64,000 bases of DNA, from the NCBI RefSeq assembly GCF_017498485.1, contig NZ_CP071795.1:3330501-3394500 (forward strand). Direction: 5' to 3'. Each line of letters starts with the position of its first letter. Position 1 is the stretch's first letter. This document shows positions 45,631 to 54,274 of the stretch, one piece after another. A model generated the notes under the pieces. The model was given only the letters and a program-made list of their open reading frames with translations. It was not told the DNA's origin and searched no databases. This stretch comes from Polaribacter batillariae (GTDB taxonomy: Bacteria; Bacteroidota; Bacteroidia; Flavobacteriales; Flavobacteriaceae). The position numbers and the translations under genes are program-made.

Positions 45631-48600
45631 TTATCTTTTTTGAATAGAAATTACCACTGTTTTAGAAGCGGGTGTATTGCTTATTTTTGCCACACTTTTT
45701 ATGGGAACTAATACATTTGCTTCAGGAAAATACGTGGCAGTACATTGTTTGGGAATGCTGTAAGGAATTACTAAAAAACCTTTGGCTTTTCTTTTTTCTT
45801 TATTAAAATGGCTGGTTAAATCGACCAAATCTAATTTTTTTAAACCTTGTTGTTTCATATCATCTTCATTCATAAAAATAACTCTTCTTTCGTTTAAAAC
45901 ACCTCTATAGCGATCATTTAAACCGTAAATTGTTGTGTTGTATTGGTCGTGAGTTCGAATTGTCATCATTAAAAATTGATTTTTTTCTAGTAAAATATCC
46001 GAAGGTACATTTTTACTAAAATTTGCTTTTCCTGTAGAGGTAGGCTTAAAATTATTGTCTCGCGCATTGTTTGGTAAATAAAATCCGCCTTTTATTCTGG
46101 CTCTTTTATTGTAGTTTTCGAAACCAGGAATGGTAGCTTCAATTTTATTTCTAATAAAATCGTAATTAGAAACTAATTCGGTCCAATTTACTTTCGATTT
46201 TTTTAAAGTTGCATTGGCAACCCCAGCCACAATAGCTGGTTCACTTAATAATTTAGTGGAACAAGGTTCTAAAACACCATTAGAAGCATGTACAATTCCC
46301 ATGGAATTTTCTACGGTTACAAATTGTTCTCCAGAAATTTGTATGTCTTTTTCAGAACGACCTAAACAAGGCAGAATTAATGCTTTTTTTCCGTGAACCA
46401 AATGGCTTCTATTTAATTTTGTAGAAACATGAACGGTTAGATTGCAATTGCGCAAAGCTTGTGCAGTATATTCTGTATCTGGCGTTGCAGAAATAAAGTT
46501 TCCGCCCATTCCAAAAAACACTTTTGCTTCTTTTTTGTGCATTGCTTTTATAGCATTTACTACATCTAAGCCATGTTTTCTTGGCGATTTAAAATTAAAT
46601 TCTTGGTCTAATTTATCTAAGAAATCGTCTTTGGGTTTTTCCCAAATTCCCATGGTTCTATCTCCTTGAACATTAGAATGCCCACGAACGGGGCATGTTC
46701 CAGCCCCTTTTTTTCCAATACTTCCTTTTAACAATAAAATATTTACGAGTTCTCGAATATTATCTACCGAGTTTTTATGTTGTGTTAAGCCCATTGCCCA
46801 ACAAATAATAATTTTATCGTTTTTAATTATTAGTTCGGTTGCCTCTTTTATTTTGTTTAAAGTTAAACCGGTTTGGGGCAATAGATCTTCGATTGTAAAA
46901 TTTTCTAAATCATTTAGAAAATCTTCTATTCCCGAGGTTTTTTCTTTAATAAATTGATGATTAAAAACAGTGCCTGGGTTTTTAGTTTCTTTTTCTTTCA
47001 TCAATTTTAAGATGATTTTTAGCAAGGCAACATCTCCATTTATTTTTACTTGTAAAAACAAATCTGTTAAATCTTGACCAGAACCTACCCATTTTAAAGG
47101 ATTTTGAGGATCTTTATAATTTAACAAGCCAACTTCTGGAAGTGGGTTTACAGTAATTATTTTTCCACCATTGTTTTTTGTTTCTCCTAAGGCTGTTAAC
47201 ATTCTTGGATGGTTGGTTCCAGGGTTTTGACCCATTACAATTACCAAATCTGCATGATTAAAATCTTCTAAGGTTACAGAACCTTTTCCTATTCCTAAAG
47301 TTTCAGAAAGGGCAGCGCCACTAGATTCGTGACACATATTTGAGCAATCGGGTAAATTGTTTGTACCAAACTGCCTTACAAAAAGTTGGTATAAAAATGC
47401 GGCTTCGTTACTGGTTCGTCCAGAAGTGTAAAAAATAGCTTCGTCTGGAGAATTTAATGAATTTAGTTCGTCTCCAATCATTTTAAAAGCGTTTTCCCAA
47501 GAAATTTCTTCGTAATAATTTTTTCCTTCTGGCAAATACATTGGGTGCGTAATTCGCCCGCTTTTACCAATTTTGTAATCAGATAATTTAGCCAAATCTT
47601 CTATAGAGTGTGTTGCAAAAAAAAGTGGAGAAACTTTACTTTTTGTAGCTTCTTCTGCCACTGCTTTTGCACCATTTTCGCAATATTCTGCTAAAAATGC
47701 CCGTTTTTCATCTGGATCTGGCCATGCACAACCTGGGCAATCGAACCCATCTTTTTGATTTAAATTTTTTAAAAGTCGAATGCCATCTACAAGACCAACT
47801 TCATCATTTATGTGAGTTAATGCCGATTTTATTGCTTTCACACCAACAGCAGATTTTGGAATTTCTTTCAGTTTTATGCCCGTTAATTTTTCTGGTGGTT
47901 GTGCGTTTGTTTTTTTTGACATATCTATTTTTTTTTTAAGGTAAGAGGGGTTTGCATAAATGGTCATTTTACCAATTCTTGTAAAACCAATTAAGCAAAT
48001 TCCGAATTCTTTAGCAAAATCTACAGCCAATGAAGAACAAGCAGAAACTGCAATAATAATAGGTATTTTTGCGATAAAAGCTTTGGAAACGATTTCGTAA
48101 GAAACTCTACCACTTACTAATAAAAAATTAGCTTCTTTTAATTTGTTTTGTATTAATAAATCGCCAATAGTTTTATCAACAGCATTGTGTCTGCCAATAT
48201 CTTCTTTAATTGTTAATAACTCGTAATTTTTGTTGAATATGGAAGCGGCATGACTTCCGCCAGAATCTTTAAAAGTAAGTTGATTTTGAGTCATTTGAGC
48301 AAACATTTTATGAATTTCTTCTGAATAAAAATATGTTTTCTCGGTAAGTTTATTTCCGTTAACTTTAATATCTTTTAACTCTTTTTTGCCACAAATACCA
48401 CAAGAAGAAACAGATAAAAGTGTTCTTTTATTTAAATAACCTTTGCCTAAAAAGTTAGTTGGAATCTCTACATTAATTATTTGTGGAATGTTGTCTTGTT
48501 TTTTTTCTACAGACATTTTTAAAGCAGAAGAGTTCTTATAAATATCTTCTGCATACAGCAAGCCTCGTATTAATTCAAAGTCGTTATTGGGGGTTCTCAT

Positions 48601-48723
48601 AACCACTGTGTAAGCTTCTTGGTTGATATTAATTTGCAAAGGAGCTTCGACTACTAAACGATCTAAAGTAGCAGTTTGTAGTGAGCTAGATATTTTTAAA
48701 GCTTGGTAAGGTAATGTTTGCAT
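45631..48723 (-). CDS. fdhD: FdhD fused in frame to an FdhF/YdeP-type molybdopterin oxidoreductase
   Basis: A 1030-residue frame with two parts. Residues 1-267 are FdhD, the sulfurtransferase that sulfurates the Mo cofactor of formate dehydrogenases, with CxxC Cys108-Cys111 in SSCGICGKK and EDIGRHNAVDK. Residues 268-1030 are a YdeP/FdhF-like molybdopterin oxidoreductase (GFDCPGCAWPDPD, then FYTSGRTSNEAAFLYQLFVR, NMCHESSGAALSETLG, then VIVMGQNPGTNHPRM). The join lies in a run of ten A at 47928-47937. With nine A the first part would end in a TAG and the second would start at the ATG at 47922, two bases later. The fusion may therefore be a single-base indel between two normally separate genes. 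The substrate of YdeP-type enzymes is unclear; formate is only one possibility. Confidence 0.85.
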   Translation of the reverse strand: MQTLPYQALKISSSLQTATLDRLVVEAPLQININQEAYTVVMRTPNNDFELIRGLLYAEDIYKNSSALKMSVEKKQDNIPQIINVEIPTNFLGKGYLNKRTLLSVSSCGICGKKELKDIKVNGNKLTEKTYFYSEEIHKMFAQMTQNQLTFKDSGGSHAASIFNKNYELLTIKEDIGRHNAVDKTIGDLLIQNKLKEANFLLVSGRVSYEIVSKAFIAKIPIIIAVSACSSLAVDFAKEFGICLIGFTRIGKMTIYANPSYLKKKIDMSKKTNAQPPEKLTGIKLKEIPKSAVGVKAIKSALTHINDEVGLVDGIRLLKNLNQKDGFDCPGCAWPDPDEKRAFLAEYCENGAKAVAEEATKSKVSPLFFATHSIEDLAKLSDYKIGKSGRITHPMYLPEGKNYYEEISWENAFKMIGDELNSLNSPDEAIFYTSGRTSNEAAFLYQLFVRQFGTNNLPDCSNMCHESSGAALSETLGIGKGSVTLEDFNHADLVIVMGQNPGTNHPRMLTALGETKNNGGKIITVNPLPEVGLLNYKDPQNPLKWVGSGQDLTDLFLQVKINGDVALLKIILKLMKEKETKNPGTVFNHQFIKEKTSGIEDFLNDLENFTIEDLLPQTGLTLNKIKEATELIIKNDKIIICWAMGLTQHKNSVDNIRELVNILLLKGSIGKKGAGTCPVRGHSNVQGDRTMGIWEKPKDDFLDKLDQEFNFKSPRKHGLDVVNAIKAMHKKEAKVFFGMGGNFISATPDTEYTAQALRNCNLTVHVSTKLNRSHLVHGKKALILPCLGRSEKDIQISGEQFVTVENSMGIVHASNGVLEPCSTKLLSEPAIVAGVANATLKKSKVNWTELVSNYDFIRNKIEATIPGFENYNKRARIKGGFYLPNNARDNNFKPTSTGKANFSKNVPSDILLEKNQFLMMTIRTHDQYNTTIYGLNDRYRGVLNERRVIFMNEDDMKQQGLKKLDLVDLTSHFNKEKRKAKGFLVIPYSIPKQCTATYFPEANVLVPIKSVAKISNTPASKTVVISIQKR

Positions 48724-49019
48724 ACACTTAAAGACTTGCTATACAAACTTAATGAAAACTATTAGCCTAAAAAAACAAAAGTTTCGAATTAACTTTCGAT
48801 ATTTTTTTTGTAAGTTTTATTTCTTTTATCTAAAAGAATTAATTGTAAACAATTTAAGACTAAAATTGTTTATTTAATTGTTTATAACATGTTTGTTTTG
48901 GGGGAGTTGTGTGGCTTAGTGTTAAACTTTACAGGTACAACAGCAAACTGGAAAATTCGTAGTTATTTATAAAGTAAGCAAGACAAGAATTAGTAATCGT
49001 TATTTTTGAGGAACGTTTT

Positions 49020-49667
49020 TTATTTATTTTTTTCTAATTGTTTATGAGATCCATCACAATTTGGTTTTCGTTTCGAAAGTCCACAAATACAGTCGTTCAA
49101 TCCATAACCATTTATTATTCTTTCAATATTTTTTTCAATTCGAGATATTTTTGTTTTGGATTGATTTGGTTTGTTAAAATGTAAAAGATAGCCTCGTTGA
49201 CGTCCTGCAGTTAAATTTTTAAAAGCTGTTTTAAAGTTAATATTTTCGCAAAAGATTTGTTCTAGTTCTTTTGGTACCTTAAACTCAGAAGTTTTTTTCT
49301 TTTCGACTTTCTTTCCCAATTTTTCATTTTCGATTGCTTCTTGGATGTATTTTTTGATAGTTGGTTCAAGCTCTTCGATTTTGAGTAAGTTTGTAAATCG
49401 TATTTGTCTTGCCGATTGTACGTTTTCGGTTTGTTGTACTAAAATATTTTCAGGGTCTTTTAGTACTGCTCCTTTGTGAAATAAAATTGCACAATAACCT
49501 TTAAATTCGTGAATTAAAACTATGTTTTTTCCATTTTCGGTATAACAAGGATGCATCCATTTAAATTCTTCCTTTACCCCACAATCAAGTATAATTTCAC
49601 GAAGTTTTTTCAATTCAAACTTCCATTTTTTAAGTCCACTAAGGTATTTATTTACGTCTTCGGTCAT
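49020..49667 (-). CDS. YdeI/OmpD-associated family protein (DUF1801) with CDGSH-like tail
   Basis: A 215-residue cytosolic protein. The N-terminal domain is DUF1801 (LSGLKKWKFELKKLREIILDCGVKEEFKWMHPCYT, IVLIHEFKGYCAILFHKGA). The C-terminal part is of the YdeI/OmdA type (VPKELEQIFCENINFKTAFKNLTAGRQRGYLLHFNKPNQSKTKISRIEKN). It ends in CICGLSKRKPNCDGSHK, which resembles the CDGSH iron-sulfur ligand pattern (three Cys and one His). The biochemical role of the family is not established, and whether the tail binds a 2Fe-2S cluster is an open inference. Confidence 0.8.
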   Translation of the reverse strand: MTEDVNKYLSGLKKWKFELKKLREIILDCGVKEEFKWMHPCYTENGKNIVLIHEFKGYCAILFHKGAVLKDPENILVQQTENVQSARQIRFTNLLKIEELEPTIKKYIQEAIENEKLGKKVEKKKTSEFKVPKELEQIFCENINFKTAFKNLTAGRQRGYLLHFNKPNQSKTKISRIEKNIERIINGYGLNDCICGLSKRKPNCDGSHKQLEKNK

Positions 49668-49685
49668 TGGCTTTTGAGGTTTTTT

Positions 49686-50871
49686 TTAATGTAGCCTACC
49701 CACTTTATTACAAATAAGTACAATTGGTTTTCCTATATAATTGGTTGTAAAGAAAATAAAAATATTTCCTCCATCTTTAATTTTTGTTTCTTTTTTAATT
49801 TGAGCGACTGTTTTGGGGAAATTTCGAGTGGTAATATTTGCTTTTTTTTCTGGAAGTAACTTTAAAAGTTTCTTTTTATCGTACGATAAAACATGTTGAA
49901 TTTTAAAAGCTCTTCCAGGGAAATTAATTTGTTTTTCTGAAGTGTATAAATGCGAATGTTGATGCAATTTAAACACAGCTAACTGATTGGTAACTTGATG
50001 AAATCCTCCAGATTTTAAAATCGCAGAATTTGGTTCATATAAATAGGAGAGTGGTTCAGAGTATTCTGAAATAACATCTTCATTATATATAAAATTAAAC
50101 GTTTGTGTTTTTCTTTTTTGATGTTTACTGTTTTTATAGCAATAGTATTGTTGTAATTTTTTTCTAATAAAAACAATAATTCTTTTACTTCATTATTTAC
50201 CGCAACAATATGAATTTCCTTCACATATTTAAGTTCGTTAATTGTTTGGGTAATGTCTAAAATTGGTGATACTTTTATTAAAATATAATCAGTTTTTGTG
50301 AAAAAGAAATCAATTTTCGGGCTAATGTAAGGTTGGCAATCTTTCAATAGAAAAACCTTTCCTTTTAGATTATCTCTTCTAGAAGGATCTACATAAATAC
50401 AGCTGAATTTTTATTTGTTTCTTTTAAGAAGTTTGTACCATTTCCTGAGAAAAAATCAACATTATTAACTTTTAATTGTTGAAAGTTGTGTTTTACAATT
50501 TCAGATAATTCTTGATTAATTTCACAATGAGTTACATTTTTAAATTGCTTAGAAAAGTAAAAAGCATCTACTCCAAAGCCACCAGTAATATCGATTATAG
50601 AATTACCAGAAATAATTTTAGATTTATAATTTGCCGTAATTTCAGATGAAGTTTGCTCGATACTTATTTTTGCTGGATAATAAATATTTTCTGTTTGAAA
50701 CCAAGTTGGCAATTTCTTTTCAGACTTTTGTTTTGCTAAAATTTGATTTGCAATTTCTTGAATAGAAACTCCTTCAAAAAAACTTCCTTTTAAAACTACT
50801 TTTGTAATTTCTGTTTTTAAATTTTTGTTGATGAAATTTTGAACATCCGTATGTAAAATATAGAGATTCAA
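49686..50871 (-). pseudogene. Class I SAM-dependent methyltransferase gene broken by two frameshifts
   Basis: Three consecutive frames form one protein. Frame one (from 50871) has LPTWFQTENIYYPAKISIEQTSSEIT and the SAM-binding DITGGFGVDAFYF. It stops after TNKNSAVF near 50389, but adding one T restores NFSCIYVDPSRRD, which leads into frame two (LLKDCQPYISPKI...LIKVSPILDI). That goes out of phase near 50115, where five A instead of six would be the cause; a sixth A gives EKTQTFNFIYNED and frame three (LYEPNSAILKSGGFHQVTNQLAVFKLHQHSHLYTS...). The repaired product is about 395 residues. Both lesions are one-base losses in homopolymers, so real decay and sequencing error are both possible. Confidence 0.85.
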
Positions 50872-50878
50872 AATAAAA

Positions 50879-51961
50879 TTACAAGTTTTTAGTTAACGAT
50901 TTTACAATTTTATTTTCAGATAAAAATTCTTTTAAAATAACTTTTAGTGCGGTATATAATGGAACCGCAGTTATCATACCTATAATTCCAAAAAGTAAAC
51001 CTCCTATAATTATAATTAAAAATATTTCTAAAGGATGCGATTTTGTTGTTTTTGAAAAAATAACTGGCTGACTTACAAAATTATCGATAATTTGAGCTAT
51101 TAAATAACCAATCATCACATAAATGGTGGTTGGTAAAATTTCTGTTTGAAACTCTAAACCAATATTGCTTGTCATCGATAAAACAAACATAATTATGGCT
51201 CCAATTAATGGGCCAACATAAGGGATTAAATTTAGTAAGGCACATAAAAAGGCAATTACAACTGCATTATTAATTCCAAAAATTAGTAAAATAATCGTGT
51301 ATAAAACAAACAGAATGGTAATTTGTAATATTAAGCCAATGAAATATCTTGACAATAAATCGTTAATAGTTTCCAAAGATTTTGAAAAACGTCCTTCAGT
51401 TTCATTCGGAATAATTGTCATAATTCCATTTTTAAGAATTCTGCTGTCTTTCATAAAGAAAAAAGAGATAAATAAGACAGAAAATAAGCCCACACTTAGC
51501 GAACCAAGAGTGCCTAAAACGTAGTTTAATAAATTAGGAATTGCTTTAAATTGAGAAGTAAAATCGATATTTTTTATTTCTCCTAAAACATCGATTCCTT
51601 TCGAAGAAAAATAGGCAGTAATTTGATTGAAAATATTTTGAATATTTGCCTGTAATTCATCACTTTGTAAAAGAGATAAACTTTTACCTTGCTCTGTTAT
51701 TAAAGGAATAAAAAGTATAATTATACCAGTAATAATTCCTAAAAAAAACACCATTGTTGTAATAACAGCTACAGTGTTTGGAAATTTTAACCTTCTTCTT
51801 AAAAATAAAATAATAGGTCTTGCAATTAAAGAAATTACGCCTGCAATTACAATATAAACAATTACAGATTGAATGGTGTATAAGAAATACGCTAATAGAA
51901 AAACACCTAATATTATGGCAAGTGCTCTTAAAATTCCGTTTGAGATGGTTTTTGTTGTCAT
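50879..51961 (-). CDS. AI-2E-family transporter (PerM/YdiK type)
   Basis: A 360-residue integral membrane protein with about seven to eight hydrophobic helices (LAIILGVFLLAYFLYTIQSVIVYIVIAGVISLIARPI at the N-terminus). The family core is NLIPYVGPLIGAIIMFVLS, followed by FVSQPVIFSKTTKSHPLEIFLIIIIGGLLFGIIGMITAVP, which is diagnostic. Family members have been linked to autoinducer-2 or Na+/H+ transport, and the substrate here is unknown. It starts two bases after the two-domain lipoprotein-like gene and ends seven bases before the methyltransferase pseudogene, indicating an operon. Confidence 0.88.
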   Translation of the reverse strand: MTTKTISNGILRALAIILGVFLLAYFLYTIQSVIVYIVIAGVISLIARPIILFLRRRLKFPNTVAVITTMVFFLGIITGIIILFIPLITEQGKSLSLLQSDELQANIQNIFNQITAYFSSKGIDVLGEIKNIDFTSQFKAIPNLLNYVLGTLGSLSVGLFSVLFISFFFMKDSRILKNGIMTIIPNETEGRFSKSLETINDLLSRYFIGLILQITILFVLYTIILLIFGINNAVVIAFLCALLNLIPYVGPLIGAIIMFVLSMTSNIGLEFQTEILPTTIYVMIGYLIAQIIDNFVSQPVIFSKTTKSHPLEIFLIIIIGGLLFGIIGMITAVPLYTALKVILKEFLSENKIVKSLTKNL

Positions 51962-51963
51962 TT

Positions 51964-53241
51964 TTAATTATATCCTTTTACTTCGCCCATACTTAAATTT
52001 CTACCATTTCCAAATGTATGATTTGTTGGTAATAATGTACCACTTTCTGTGGTAATCCAATCTTCCCAAGTTGCAGAAACTCCATTCATTTTCATACTTG
52101 GAACATACATTTTGTAAGATATTGGTAAATAATTTTCATCAAGAATCCATAAATAAGAATCTCCAGGAGTTGAACCACCTGTTGTATATTTTACTAATAA
52201 CGCATCTTTGTCATTTTCTTTTTGAACGGTTCTAATGATTCCATTTTCAAATAATTTATGAGGTGCCACTAACCAAAAAGAATCGTTGTTAAAAATATTC
52301 CAAGCTTTTTTTACAATGGTTGAATCTGCTTTTTCTTGTAATTTTCCGTTAAAGAAAACAGTACTTTTTTCTTTGTTTTGAGGATGTAAATTTACACGAA
52401 TAGAGTCCCAAGAAACATCAGCAATATGTTTTTCTTTGTCCCATTTAAAATGTCTTCTGCCACCAAAACTCCATTCTAAATATCGTGTTTTTTTGTAAGC
52501 GTCGTGTTTTATTGTTTTAAGAATTTTATTAGCCAATTCATTTGCTTTTGGGTTGTAGGCTTTCACATTACCCATAGAAATTTCCATACCTAATAAAGAT
52601 AGTTTGTGTTTAGTAGGTAATTTTATACCAGCTTCTGTGTTTTTAAAATGATTCCAAGTGGCAGAAATACCACCAATAGGAATAATGTTAGTCCACATTT
52701 TATAAGATGTTGGTAAAAAATTTTCATCTAAAATCCATAAATAAGAGTCACCAGGAGTGGAACCTCCAGAGGTATATGTAATTAAAAGGGCATCTTTTTC
52801 TTCATAATTTACAATTCTTCTTTCTGTACCAGCATCAAAAATTTTGTAAGGAGCAATTAACCAAAAAGAATCGTTGTTAAAAAAATCGGTTGCTTTTTTA
52901 ATGATTTCAGTGTTTTTAGTTTCTTTATCATTCATAAAAACGATTGATTTTTCAGGAGATTTTGTATCTAAAATCACTTTATTTTTATCCCAAGAAACAT
53001 GCACTATGTTTTCTTGTTTCATCCATTTATAATGATGCACATTTCTAAAACTCCATTCAATTACTTCTGTATTTTCAAATGCATCACCATTTATGGCATT
53101 GTACATTTTTACGGCTAATGCATCTGCTTCTTTACCTTGATTTCCTTGAGGAAGTTCTTCATTTTTTGTGAAATAGAAGATTATTCCAGCTACAATTAGT
53201 AATAAAAGAATAACACCTAAAAATTTGAAAAATTTTTTCAT
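51964..53241 (-). CDS. Membrane-anchored protein with two homologous domains, unknown function
   Basis: 425 residues: an N-terminal membrane anchor (FLGVILLLLIVAGIIFYF) followed by two repeats of about 190 residues (about 40-228 and 235-425). Each repeat contains the same words in order: EWSF near the start, HVSWD or DVSWD, NDSFWLIAPYK or NDSFWLVAPHK, then GGSTPGDSYLWILDENFLP or the same ending in NYLP, and SATW near the end. I do not recognise a named family; a periplasmic lipid-binding-like fold is conceivable but unsupported. The protein is co-transcribed with the AI-2E transporter (two-base gap). Confidence 0.65.
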   Translation of the reverse strand: MKKFFKFLGVILLLLIVAGIIFYFTKNEELPQGNQGKEADALAVKMYNAINGDAFENTEVIEWSFRNVHHYKWMKQENIVHVSWDKNKVILDTKSPEKSIVFMNDKETKNTEIIKKATDFFNNDSFWLIAPYKIFDAGTERRIVNYEEKDALLITYTSGGSTPGDSYLWILDENFLPTSYKMWTNIIPIGGISATWNHFKNTEAGIKLPTKHKLSLLGMEISMGNVKAYNPKANELANKILKTIKHDAYKKTRYLEWSFGGRRHFKWDKEKHIADVSWDSIRVNLHPQNKEKSTVFFNGKLQEKADSTIVKKAWNIFNNDSFWLVAPHKLFENGIIRTVQKENDKDALLVKYTTGGSTPGDSYLWILDENYLPISYKMYVPSMKMNGVSATWEDWITTESGTLLPTNHTFGNGRNLSMGEVKGYN

Positions 53242-53289
53242 TTATAAATTTTAAAATAAAGTAGCTAATTTATTACATTTTATAGGAAC

Positions 53290-53948
53290 TTACTTATTTT
53301 GCTTGTAATAATCTAAAACATGTTGAGGTATTTCCATGTTTTCTGGTTTTCCTTTATCAGGAATAGGATATGTTGCTATTTGTTTTATAGGTATTAAACC
53401 AGCCCAAACATCTAAATTATAATCTTCAGGTTCATCAGCAACACCAACATCTCTAATTTTTGCAGAAGCAGTTTCAATAGTCATTTCTACGACTAAAGTT
53501 CGTTCAAATTCTTCGTTGTTCATTTCGCGAATTCCACTCCATCTTCCTTTCATCATATGTTCCATAAAACAAAATAGGGCATTGTTTTTTTCTTCTTTAT
53601 TTTCTATTTTTTACAGGTTCCAAAAAGTGTAGCTGATCTGTAATTTACAGAGTGATGAAATCCAGATCGTGCTAAAACCAAGGCATCTAAGTGCATCACA
53701 GTCATACTCATTTCTTTTGCCTCTAAAAGAGAAGTAAGCATTCTATTGGCGTTAGAACCGTGTAAAATAATTTTGTTTCCTTTTCTGCCATAAGCCATTG
53801 GAATTGCAATGGCTTTTCCTTGAAAATTGTAGCTTACATAGCCAATAAAACCAGCATCTAAAATGGTATTTATTTTTTCTATATCGTAAGTAGCTCTATT
53901 TGCGCCTCTTTTTACGCTGTTTAATTTTGATTTCTTGTATTCTTTCAT
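53290..53948 (-). pseudogene. Pyridoxamine 5'-phosphate oxidase-like flavin protein, frameshifted
   Basis: The first frame (114 codons from 53948) has the FMN-binding PPOX-2 pattern (VKRGANRATYDIEKINTILDAGFIGYVSY, IAIPMAYGRKGNKIILHGSNANRML, SVNYRSATLFGTC). It ends in KK-stop at 53604 within a run of six A. A seventh A would give CKKIENKEEKNNALFCFMEHMMKGRWSG, joining the second frame (to 53290), which supplies the rest of the domain (VVEMTIETASAKIRDVGVADEPEDY). Repaired length is about 219 residues. It follows the DUF1272 gene by one base and faces a MocR regulator, fitting a vitamin B6 or flavin-linked role. Confidence 0.85.
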
Positions 53949-53949
53949 G

Positions 53950-54240
53950 TTATCTTTTTGAAGGGTGAATTTTTTTGAATTGATTGCTGTTCATTTTTGT
54001 AGATTTTAAATTTTTTGGTTTGTAAACTTGTTTTATTGAAGCAGGATATTTTTCAATCATTTTTGATGGACGAATTGGACGTTCCACAAAATTACCAGCA
54101 CAAGTTGGGCAAACATTTTCAAAAATTTCTATTGCACAGTTTTTACAATAGGTACATTCAAAAGAACAAATCATTGCTTCTGTTGAAGTGTTTGGTAAAT
54201 CTTTGTTGCAATGTTCGCAATTGGGTCTAATTTCTAACAT
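53950..54240 (-). CDS. DUF1272 zinc-ribbon protein
   Basis: 96 residues. The N-terminal 60 match DUF1272: LEIRPNCEHCNKDLPNTSTEAMICSFECTYCKNCAIEIFENVCPTCAGNFVERPIRP, with four CxxC-like pairs that probably bind zinc. Function unknown. It is the first gene of a two-gene unit with the PPOX protein and is transcribed away from the MocR regulator. Its promoter must lie in or next to the operator-like repeats at 54277-54320. Confidence 0.85.
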   Translation of the reverse strand: MLEIRPNCEHCNKDLPNTSTEAMICSFECTYCKNCAIEIFENVCPTCAGNFVERPIRPSKMIEKYPASIKQVYKPKNLKSTKMNSNQFKKIHPSKR

Positions 54241-54274
54241 AGTATTATTTTAATACATCAAAATTACTATATTT

